A DNA stretch of 5,314 bases, taken from SG8-40 sp050050435. GTDB lineage: Bacteria > Pseudomonadota > Gammaproteobacteria > Burkholderiales > Eutrophovitaceae. The stretch covers positions 1 through 5,314 of the forward strand of contig JASFUE010000236.1 of assembly GCA_050050435.1 (NCBI GenBank), written 5' to 3'. The position numbers and the translations under genes are program-made. This document shows positions 1 through 5,314 of the stretch, piece after piece (positions within the stretch are counted from its first letter, which is position 1; each line of letters begins with the position of its first letter). The notes under the pieces were generated by a model. It worked only from the letters and a program-made list of their open reading frames with translations, ran no database searches and was not told where the DNA came from.

Positions 1-174
1 CCCTCGAAACAGTCTCGTGGGTGGCGATGGTCCCCGCCGATGACTGTCTTTGTTCTGCTGGTGCGGATCAACCCGTGCCAGCCCAGTCCAGAATAATCTT
101 ATATAAAACAGTATATTGAGGCGTTCCCCCGGTGCCGCGACGACGGCGTTCGGGTTGTGGTAGTCAAAAAAGCA

Positions 175-203
175 TTTACTTATCAAATGCGAATCATTAT
201 CAT
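175..203 (+). promoter_or_regulatory. Predicted sigma70 promoter of the porin gene
   Basis: A -35-like TTTACT lies at 175-180 (four of six consensus bases). A 17-bp spacer follows, then a -10-like TATCAT at 198-203 (five of six). Transcription would begin near 210, giving a leader of roughly 105 nt before the porin start. The placement is supported by the Fur box covering the spacer and the -10 element, the usual arrangement at Fur-repressed promoters. This is prediction from sequence only. Confidence 0.55.
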
Positions 204-204
204 T
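186..204 (+). promoter_or_regulatory. Fur box (ferric uptake regulator operator)
   Basis: The 19-mer aatgcgaatcattatcatt matches the classical Fur consensus aatgataatcattatcatt at 17 of 19 positions. The two mismatches fall together in the left half-site and the right half is perfect. It overlaps the predicted spacer and -10 element of the porin promoter, so Fe(II)-Fur would be expected to block RNA polymerase when iron is plentiful. No gene starts in the opposite direction nearby, so the porin is the evident target. Confidence 0.82.
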
Positions 205-302
205 CGTGTTCCGTAGCAAGGCCGGTCGTCTCCGCACGTTGGGCACGGCGTGCATGACCGGGAACGGACGTGAACTGATAACGCGGACAACCGCGATCCA
301 TT

Positions 303-310
303 GGGAGGTG
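303..310 (+). promoter_or_regulatory. Ribosome binding site deciding the porin start
   Basis: The stretch gggaggtg is a near-perfect Shine-Dalgarno sequence placed five bases before the ATG at 316. It rules out the in-frame TTG at 301, which lies upstream of this site and would put the Shine-Dalgarno inside the coding sequence. The signal peptide also starts properly at the ATG (Met-Lys-Lys). A small GC hairpin (282-295, 5-bp stem with 4-nt loop) sits just upstream. Confidence 0.8.
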
Positions 311-315
311 AAGCC

Positions 316-1680
316 ATGAAAAAGTCGGTAGCTGCCGCATCGATGATGCTGGCATGCGGGCTTGCGTTCGCAGACGATTCGAACCAGGCGCTGGAGCAGC
401 GCATCGAAGAGCTACAAAAGCAAATCGATGCGCTGAAGCAAGAGGTGAAAAATTCGTCCGGTTCCGAACAAACCGGTTCCGAACAAACCAGCGCTGCAGC
501 ATCGCCGCAGGTCGAGACCGGGACGGATACCGGGAGCAAAAGTATCTCGGCGGTGGACGAAGCCAACGATATGTATCTGAAATTCGTAAGTGCAGCGGAA
601 AACCCGGAGGAAGGACGCACCTCTGTCGGGGGCTATGGAGAAATCAATTACAACAACTACAAGGACAGCGACAAGCGCGACGAATTCGACCTGCAGCGCC
701 TCATCCTTTTTGTCGGACACCGCTTTAGTGAGCGTACCCGGCTGTACTCGGAAATCGAGTTCGAACACGCGTATGTTGAAGGTGGGGAGGACAGCGGCGA
801 AGTCGCACTGGAGCAGGCCTACATCGAGCAGCGACTCACTGATACGGGGAGCGCAAATTTGCTTGCCGGCCTGTTTCTATTGCCGATTGGTTTCATGAAC
901 GAGTATCACGAGCCGCCGGTTTTCTACGGTGTCGAACGAAACGAAGTTGAATCGCGGATTATTCCGACGACATGGCGGGAGATCGGTTTTTCGCTCAAGG
1001 GCAATGTTGCTTCAGGTCTGGAATACAACGCGGGCTTCAGTACCACACCGGATGCGAGCCTGTTTAACAACGCATCGACCGGGTTCAGATCCATGCGAAC
1101 CAAAGGCAGCCAGGTGACCGCCAATGAATTCGGATATTTCGCTGCTCTGAACTATCGAGGCATCCTCGGCCTGCAGCTCGGAGGAAGTGTATGGACCGGC
1201 AATACCGCGCAGGATGGGCAAGGCAAGGGGCCAGACCCGACCCCGCTGACCGGAGCCAATGCCAACCTCACCCTGTGGGAGTTGCACGCGCGTTACGCGG
1301 TCGCTGGATGGGATTTGCGAGCCTTGTATACGCAGGGCTATATCGACGATACCGCGGCCATCAATGCGGCTGCCGGCATCCCGCTCGGGTCGGATAATGC
1401 CGCACCGGAATCGCTATATGGTTGGTACGTCGAGGCGGCCTACCGTTTCGGGCTCAAGAACAACAAAGCCGTGACGCCCTTCGTTCGTTTTGCAAAATAC
1501 GATACGCAGGAAGAGGTCGCTGCGGGTTACGCGATCAACCCGCTAAACAATGAACAGGTCATTACCGCGGGTCTGAACTTCTATGTCCACCCGCAAGTGG
1601 TTTTCAAAATTGATGTACAGGATTACGACACTGACGACAGCAAGGACCGATTTGATATCGGTATCGGCTGGATGTTCTGA
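316..1680 (+). CDS. Outer-membrane porin, OprO/OprP-like, with N-terminal coiled coil
   Basis: A 454-residue beta-barrel porin that should form a diffusion channel in the outer membrane. Residues 1-19 are a Sec signal peptide (MKK, hydrophobic core, cleavage after Ala-Phe-Ala). Residues 26-45 form a short heptad-like coiled coil (LEQRIEELQKQIDALKQEVK), as in trimeric porins that carry a periplasmic helix. A low-complexity linker follows (49-80, with GSEQT twice in tandem). The barrel runs from about residue 102 (YGEINYNNY) to the end, with alternating aromatic and polar strands. It includes the NEYHEPPVFYGVERN and IIPTTWREIGF segments, which I recall from the phosphate-selective porin-like family, and finishes at a C-terminal Phe suited to BAM recognition. 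The gene is monocistronic between a Fur-boxed promoter and a strong terminator, so it is probably induced by iron starvation. Cys14 near the signal peptide is a poor lipobox, so I favour signal peptidase I. The transported solute cannot be read from the sequence. Confidence 0.88.
   Translation: MKKSVAAASMMLACGLAFADDSNQALEQRIEELQKQIDALKQEVKNSSGSEQTGSEQTSAAASPQVETGTDTGSKSISAVDEANDMYLKFVSAAENPEEGRTSVGGYGEINYNNYKDSDKRDEFDLQRLILFVGHRFSERTRLYSEIEFEHAYVEGGEDSGEVALEQAYIEQRLTDTGSANLLAGLFLLPIGFMNEYHEPPVFYGVERNEVESRIIPTTWREIGFSLKGNVASGLEYNAGFSTTPDASLFNNASTGFRSMRTKGSQVTANEFGYFAALNYRGILGLQLGGSVWTGNTAQDGQGKGPDPTPLTGANANLTLWELHARYAVAGWDLRALYTQGYIDDTAAINAAAGIPLGSDNAAPESLYGWYVEAAYRFGLKNNKAVTPFVRFAKYDTQEEVAAGYAINPLNNEQVITAGLNFYVHPQVVFKIDVQDYDTDDSKDRFDIGIGWMF
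460..489 (+). repeat. Perfect 15-bp tandem duplication inside the porin gene
   Basis: The unit ggttccgaacaaacc occurs twice head to tail with no mismatch. It is in frame and encodes GSEQT-GSEQT (residues 49-58) in the linker between the coiled coil and the barrel. A gain or loss of units would keep the frame, so linker length may vary between strains. Confidence 0.9.
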
Positions 1681-1702
1681 CGCGCTTCAAACCAGTACCC
1701 CC

Positions 1703-1722
1703 TTCCGGGCTTCGGCCGGGAA
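1703..1722 (+). other. UUCG-capped hairpin in the porin 3' untranslated region
   Basis: An 8-bp stem with one internal G-G mismatch (1703-1710 with 1715-1722) closes on a cUUCGg tetraloop, an unusually stable RNA cap. No T-run follows it, so it is not a terminator by itself. Lying just before the true terminator, it may protect the porin mRNA 3' end from exonucleases. Confidence 0.5.
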
Positions 1723-1728
1723 TTCCAG

Positions 1729-1754
1729 CGGCGCCACCTGGCGCCGTTTTTTTT
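1729..1754 (+). terminator. Intrinsic terminator of the porin gene
   Basis: A perfect GC-only 7-bp stem (cggcgcc at 1729-1735 with ggcgccg at 1740-1746) encloses the loop acct and is followed at once by eight T residues (1747-1754). It begins 48 bases after the porin stop codon. On the other strand the run of A precedes the hairpin and no T-run follows, so it should act only on porin transcription and not on the convergent lactonase operon. Confidence 0.92.
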
Positions 1755-1774
1755 CGGGCCGCGAGAGGCTGAGT

Positions 1775-3742
1775 TCAGTCCGCAACTGAAATAACTGCAA
1801 CCGCGTAAGGTTTCAGAGCGAGCTTGTTCGACACTGGGCGCCACTTCTTCTGAAAATCACCGGGTTTCGTGGTTGCCAACTGAAAGCTCGTTTCGTCCAG
1901 TAACGTTCCGGCCAATGTGCCACTATTCCCGGTGATATTCACTTTCTGGGTTTCGGCAGTCAGATTGGCGATCCAGAGCGTCGTGCCTTTCCTGCCGCGA
2001 TGCGCGAAACAGCACACTTTTGCCGGATCGCTCGAACTGGCATCTACAAGTTTCTGGCCGACGCTGTTCATCAATCCCGTCACGACATGATACGCAGGAA
2101 AAACCCTGGTGCCGGAAAGGGAGTCGAAGTACGGTTGCCTGTTTTCCGTTTTGCGATAAATGACGCCGAGTGGGCCGGTGGGCGCTCCGAGCGTCAGCGT
2201 TTCGATGCCGGAGTGGGCGAAGGTGGCGACATAACCTAGCAGCCACGCCGCGCCAAATAATCCGCGGGTGCGCGGATCGGCTTTGACCAGGCAGATGCGT
2301 TCGTTGTCCGGATTGGGTGTATAGGTCGCGCCGTGCGGATTGTCGCGGCAACCGATAGCGCTCGGGCCCACGCGGTGCGGCGTCTTGTCCAGAAACTGGC
2401 GCGCCGTGGTGACCTGGTAGGGTAACGCTTCCAGCGTTTCCATCACCGATCTGTCGTCGGCTGCATGCACAATAGGGCAGGTGGTGTTCATTGCGTAATC
2501 GAGCAATTCCGCCGGTGGACGCTTGCGATTGAGTTCGGTAAAGAAAGAGAACATGCCGCCGCCGAGCTTGACGCCGGGAAAGGCCTTGCGTGTGGCTTTG
2601 TAGAGTGCGTCCAGGGGTGGTGCCGGCGGACGCTCACCGCCAGGCAGAACCGATTTGAGGTCGCCCTCCGGGCACACGGCGACGGCTGATAATTTCAGAC
2701 CGGACTGCGCGACCAGATCTGCCACGCCACGCAATTCCCGCTCATAGCCGTCTGTGCTGGTTACAACGATTTCGAGGATACATTCGGCGCTGGTTGCTTC
2801 GGCGAGCACCCGATAACCATACAGCTCCTTGAGGCCGTGTTTCTGTCTCGAATCGAAGTGGCACTGAACGATGGACGGTCTCGCCGTCTTCACGAGTTCG
2901 AGATTTTCGATGGCGTGGTCGATTTCTTCTGCAGGAACGCCGAAACCGATCGGCAGCAGTTTATTGCGAAGCGGTTTGCCGAGCCTGATATCGATGCCAG
3001 GACCGGTTTTGCCGCCTGCTGTGCCTTTGCCTTTCCCCGACAGTGTGACTTTGACTGCTTGCGTGACCGGTTCGCCCGCTTTGAGCGTGTAGGGCCAGGG
3101 CAGTGCCAGCGGGCGTACATAGGTTTTGAACGAGGCATCCGTCCAGTTACGATGATCTTCGGTTTCGAATGTGTCCCCTTCCATGCGAACCGTGGCTTTC
3201 AAGTCGGGGAGCACTTCGTGAGTCATTGCACGCAAGTTTAGGAAAGGCTGGATCGGGTTGATCAGGGGCGGAAACCTGGATTCAACGATTTTGCCGTCAA
3301 CGTGTTCCAGTTTCACCGGCTCACCGGCCACGCCCTTGAGGGGGTGCAACACCACAAATCCGGTACGGGCAGTCAGGAAATCAGTCTCCGGCGTTGCGGT
3401 GCAATTGAATTCCAGATTGCCGTCGGTGTGTCCCTCGATCGACGCGTCATAAGCGATTTTCTGACCGGGGCGGCTGCAAACGGCATGGAAGGAAATGGAA
3501 AAACCATTCTTCCGTTCGTTGACCTTGAGGGCACTGATCTTCGGTATGTATGTGCCCCAGTTCTCATCACGCACCAGAAAACCGATGGCGCGCAACACTT
3601 CAACTCCGTGCACTTTGAGATAGCGCAACTGGCCGTTGTCCAGCTCAACCTGCATTGGTCCAGCCTTGAGTACGCGCCCGACAACATCGGTTTGCTCAGT
3701 TCCGCAAAGAATAACGTTTCTGGACGTGTCAGAAGATTTCAT
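1775..3742 (-). CDS. apnL: D-apionate lactonase (ApnL) family protein
   Basis: A 655-residue protein with no signal peptide or membrane segment, so probably cytoplasmic. I recognise it as ApnL family, whose characterised members hydrolyse D-apionolactone to D-apionate in D-apiose catabolism. Family-like segments include LRYLKVHGVEVLRAI (39-53), VRDENWGTY (57-65), ETDFLTARTGFVVLHPLKGV (119-138), the very conserved-looking RNWTDASFKTYVRPLALPWP (198-217), GGGMFSFFTELNRKRPP (394-410) and NTTCPIVHAADD (419-430). The layout is an N-terminal beta domain to about 240, a barrel-like middle domain of about 250-550 and a C-terminal beta domain (about 575-655). Glu403 in FTELNR resembles a clan-A glycosidase acid, but I cannot prove its role. 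The start is fixed by GAGGAG (minus strand of 3750-3755), seven bases before the ATG. It is the last gene after a sugar ABC transporter ATPase, 75 bp away, which fits import followed by catabolism. The substrate is inferred from family resemblance. Confidence 0.8.
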   Translation of the reverse strand: MKSSDTSRNVILCGTEQTDVVGRVLKAGPMQVELDNGQLRYLKVHGVEVLRAIGFLVRDENWGTYIPKISALKVNERKNGFSISFHAVCSRPGQKIAYDASIEGHTDGNLEFNCTATPETDFLTARTGFVVLHPLKGVAGEPVKLEHVDGKIVESRFPPLINPIQPFLNLRAMTHEVLPDLKATVRMEGDTFETEDHRNWTDASFKTYVRPLALPWPYTLKAGEPVTQAVKVTLSGKGKGTAGGKTGPGIDIRLGKPLRNKLLPIGFGVPAEEIDHAIENLELVKTARPSIVQCHFDSRQKHGLKELYGYRVLAEATSAECILEIVVTSTDGYERELRGVADLVAQSGLKLSAVAVCPEGDLKSVLPGGERPPAPPLDALYKATRKAFPGVKLGGGMFSFFTELNRKRPPAELLDYAMNTTCPIVHAADDRSVMETLEALPYQVTTARQFLDKTPHRVGPSAIGCRDNPHGATYTPNPDNERICLVKADPRTRGLFGAAWLLGYVATFAHSGIETLTLGAPTGPLGVIYRKTENRQPYFDSLSGTRVFPAYHVVTGLMNSVGQKLVDASSSDPAKVCCFAHRGRKGTTLWIANLTAETQKVNITGNSGTLAGTLLDETSFQLATTKPGDFQKKWRPVSNKLALKPYAVAVISVAD

Positions 3743-3749
3743 CTTTCTT

Positions 3750-3755
3750 CTCCTC
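3750..3755 (-). promoter_or_regulatory. Ribosome binding site of the lactonase gene
   Basis: GAGGAG on the minus strand lies seven bases before the ATG at 3742. It is a strong Shine-Dalgarno sequence, which suggests the gene is translated independently although probably co-transcribed with the ATPase gene. Confidence 0.75.
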
Positions 3756-3769
3756 TATATCAAGAGCCG

Positions 3770-3803
3770 GCGCCGGTACCACGCGTGCCATGCTGTCCGG
3801 CGC
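3770..3803 (-). repeat. Inverted repeat between the ATPase and lactonase genes
   Basis: Seven-base arms gcgccgg (3770-3776) and ccggcgc (3797-3803) are perfectly complementary around a 20-base loop. Smaller palindromes sit in and around it: ccggcgccgg at 3767-3776, cacgcgtg at 3780-3787 and gcacgtgc at 3802-3809. There is no T-run, so it is unlikely to end transcription. It could be an mRNA stability or processing element that sets different transporter and enzyme levels. Confidence 0.4.
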
Positions 3804-3817
3804 ACGTGCTAACTGAG

Positions 3818-4918
3818 TTACAAAACTTTTTCCGTGTCCGGGTCGATCAGAACAACCCGGTTCATGTCGATCGCCAGCGTAATCGTCTCGTTGACTTCAG
3901 ATACGTCATGCGGCTTGAGCTCGGCGACCGTTTCGATTCCGCCAAGCAGGAATGTTGTGTACGTGCGCGAACCCGTGGGTTGAATCAGATCGACACGGAC
4001 TTCATGGTGAATGACGCCGGCACGCGGCTGGCTGTCACTTGCCCGGCTGATATGCTCCGGCCGGATGCCAACGGTCACCGCCTTGTCCCGAAACGCGGCG
4101 TGGCGCTGCGAACGCTCAGCGGACAGCGCCAGCATGGCACCGTCCGATGTGCTCACTGCAAGGCCGTTGCCATTGCCAACGAGTTTTGCCGGAATAAAAT
4201 TCATGGAAGGTGAACCGAGAAAACCGGCGACATATTTTGTCGCCGGACGCTCGTACAGATCCAGCGGAGCGCCTTGCTGTTCTATCTGTCCGTCGCGCAG
4301 AAGCACAATGCGATCGGCCATGGTCATGGCTTCTATCTGGTCGTGCGTCACGTAGATCATGGTTTTGCCGAGCTCGAGATGCAGTCGCTTGATCTCGCCG
4401 CGCATCTCATCTCGCAACTGCGCGTCCAGATTGGACAGCGGTTCGTCGAACAGGTAAAGCCTCGCGTTTCGTACCACGGCGCGACCGATGGCAACGCGTT
4501 GCAATTGCCCGCCGGAGAGCTGCCGCGGATAGCGTTCGAGCAGGTGATCGATCGCCAGCATTCTCGCTGCGCGTTTGATCTTTTCGTCGATTTCACTTTT
4601 CGGGGTCTTGCGCGCCCTGAGTCCGAAGGCGATGTTGTCGTATACCTTCATGTACGGATACAGCGCGTAGTTCTGGAACACCATTGCGATATCGCGATCG
4701 CGCGGCGGCAAATCGTTGACGACTTCGCCGGCAATCTCGATCGTACCTTTGCTGATGTCTTCCAGGCCGGCTATGGTTCGCAACAATGTACTCTTGCCGC
4801 AACCGGACTGACCGACCAGAACGGTGAATTCACCAGCAGGAATCTCGAGGTCGATGCTGCGCACGGCATGCACTGCACCATACAATTTATCGAGCCCGGT
4901 AATTTTCAGATCCGCCAT
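3818..4918 (-). CDS. Sugar ABC transporter ATP-binding protein (MalK/UgpC/MsmX type)
   Basis: A complete 366-residue ATPase that would power a CUT1-type carbohydrate importer at the cytoplasmic face of the inner membrane. Visible motifs are Walker A GQSGCGKST (36-44, with Gln in place of the usual Pro), the Q-loop Gln82 in VFQNYALYP, signature LSGGQLQR (134-141), Walker B LYLFDEP (154-160) with catalytic Glu159, D-loop SNLD (162-165) and H-switch His192 in YVTHDQIEAMT. Residues from about 235 on form the regulatory MalK-like TOBE/OB domain, including VGIRPEH and the end ILINxDT-like tail VVLIDPDTEKVL. The length is normal for the family. A weak Shine-Dalgarno (AAGGG, minus strand of 4928-4932) lies nine bases before the ATG. 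The gene lies 143 bp after a MalG-type permease gene and 75 bp before the lactonase gene in the same direction. Its energy-coupling role is certain in kind. The sugar is not encoded in this subunit, and ATPases of this type can serve several importers. Confidence 0.95.
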   Translation of the reverse strand: MADLKITGLDKLYGAVHAVRSIDLEIPAGEFTVLVGQSGCGKSTLLRTIAGLEDISKGTIEIAGEVVNDLPPRDRDIAMVFQNYALYPYMKVYDNIAFGLRARKTPKSEIDEKIKRAARMLAIDHLLERYPRQLSGGQLQRVAIGRAVVRNARLYLFDEPLSNLDAQLRDEMRGEIKRLHLELGKTMIYVTHDQIEAMTMADRIVLLRDGQIEQQGAPLDLYERPATKYVAGFLGSPSMNFIPAKLVGNGNGLAVSTSDGAMLALSAERSQRHAAFRDKAVTVGIRPEHISRASDSQPRAGVIHHEVRVDLIQPTGSRTYTTFLLGGIETVAELKPHDVSEVNETITLAIDMNRVVLIDPDTEKVL

Positions 4919-5000
4919 TGATTCACACCCTTGAATGCCGCCCGGCCTGCAAATCGAACAGAACCTTGCGTGGACGTGGAGCCAGTCTGGCCAGTTTGTT

Positions 5001-5059
5001 GCAGACTACAGTCCTGCAAATGCTTTGCATGTTGCGCTTTCGTTCACACGGTGCACCGT
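5001..5059 (-). repeat. Cluster of palindromes between the permease and ATPase genes
   Basis: Three dyads lie in the 143-bp gap. They are a perfect 12-bp palindrome acggtgcaccgt (5048-5059), two bases past the permease stop codon; a 6-bp stem with 3-nt loop, tgcaaa-tgc-tttgca (5015-5029); and an imperfect stem gcagact/agtcctgc with one bulge (5001-5017). None is followed by a T-run. They could be mRNA 3'-end stabilisers for the permease message or a regulator site; I see no convincing -35/-10 pair for an internal promoter. Confidence 0.45.
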
Positions 5060-5061
5060 TG

Positions 5062-5314
5062 TCAGCCTTTCACTGCGCCCAGGGAGATGCCGCGCACGAG
5101 GTACTTTTGCATGAAGGCGACGACGATAAAAATGGGCAGTGTCCCCAGTACCGACATTGCTGATATCTTTGCCCAGAATCCCGACTGGCCGCCGAAGTAA
5201 TGTGTAACCTGCACGGTGTAGGTCGCGACTTCGGTGCGGGTGAGCACGAGAGCAAAAATAAAGTCGTTCCAGGCAAACACAAAAGTGAATATTGCCGTTG
5301 CGAACAATCCGGCG
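5062..5314 (-). CDS. Sugar ABC transporter permease, MalG type (partial, C-terminal end)
   Basis: The reading frame stays open to the window edge, so only the last 83 or so residues are present and the start lies beyond position 5314. The visible part begins AGLFATAIFTFVFAWNDFIFAL, a membrane segment ending in the AWN-F-FAL pattern that follows the EAA coupling loop in MalG-type permeases. A periplasmic loop follows (VTHYFGGQSGFWAK), then a last membrane helix (MSVLGTLPIFIVVAFMQ) and the family's typical tail KYLVRGISLGAVKG. It would form one half of the inner-membrane channel of a CUT1 importer, together with a MalF-type partner not in view. The ATPase gene follows in the same direction after 143 bp. 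The EAA loop itself and the rest of the protein are outside the window. Confidence 0.92.
   Translation of the reverse strand, partial: AGLFATAIFTFVFAWNDFIFALVLTRTEVATYTVQVTHYFGGQSGFWAKISAMSVLGTLPIFIVVAFMQKYLVRGISLGAVKG

Noticed and set aside
1..96. Open plus-strand frame from the window edge to TAA at 94-96, possibly the end of an upstream gene
   Set aside because: Only 31 codons are visible, they match nothing I recognise and no terminator follows. A gene end cannot be told from a chance open frame.
91..118. AT-rich stretch (tatataaaacagtatatt) as a further promoter
   Set aside because: Several -10-like hexamers occur, but no convincing -35 lies at the right distance. The better promoter is at 175-203 with the Fur box. 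It might serve an unseen gene, but I cannot support that.
301..315. TTG at 301 as the porin start
   Set aside because: The strong Shine-Dalgarno at 303-310 would lie inside the coding sequence. The ATG at 316 has ideal spacing and gives a normal signal peptide.
318..372. Lipoprotein signal for the porin because of Cys14
   Set aside because: The residues before Cys (Met-Leu-Ala) fit a lipobox poorly, while Ala-Phe-Ala at 17-19 gives a good signal peptidase I site expected for a porin.
3302..4213. 303-codon plus-strand open frame
   Set aside because: It lies antisense across the 3' end of the ATPase gene, the gap and the 5' end of the lactonase gene. Its translation shows no recognisable domain, while the minus-strand frames carry clear family motifs. 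It is a by-product of GC-rich codon use.
4274..4921. 215-codon plus-strand open frame
   Set aside because: It is fully antisense to the ATPase core, whose Walker and signature motifs prove the minus-strand frame. No independent support exists.

Overview
The window looks like chromosomal DNA of a Gram-negative proteobacterium, probably gamma- or betaproteobacterial. The evidence is an outer-membrane porin with a Sec signal peptide and a C-terminal Phe, a near-consensus Fur box, moderately high GC and a classical GC-hairpin/T-run terminator. No mobile element, tRNA, rRNA or CRISPR array is visible.

Plus strand, 1-1754: positions 1-174 hold no gene I can support. A sigma70-like promoter (175-203) is overlapped by a Fur box (186-204, 17 of 19 bases matching the classical consensus). 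A leader of about 105 nt follows, then a 454-residue porin (316-1680), which ends at a strong intrinsic terminator preceded by a second UUCG-capped hairpin. The porin is therefore an isolated, apparently iron-regulated transcription unit.

Minus strand, 5314-1775: three genes in one direction form the distal part of a carbohydrate operon. They are the C-terminus of a MalG-type inner-membrane permease (cut by the window edge), a complete MalK/UgpC/MsmX-type ABC ATPase (366 aa) and a 655-residue protein that I recognise as a D-apionate lactonase (ApnL) family member. The intergenic gaps of 143 and 75 bp carry palindromes and inverted repeats. The other permease and the binding protein would be expected beyond position 5314.

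How they fit together (inference): the CUT1-type transporter would import an apiose-derived sugar, lactone or glycoside, and ApnL would open D-apionolactone to D-apionate for further catabolism. The convergent porin is probably a functional neighbour only by position, since its Fur control points to iron rather than sugar. A role in outer-membrane uptake of the same substrate cannot be excluded. The most interesting point is the link between ApnL and a CUT1 importer.
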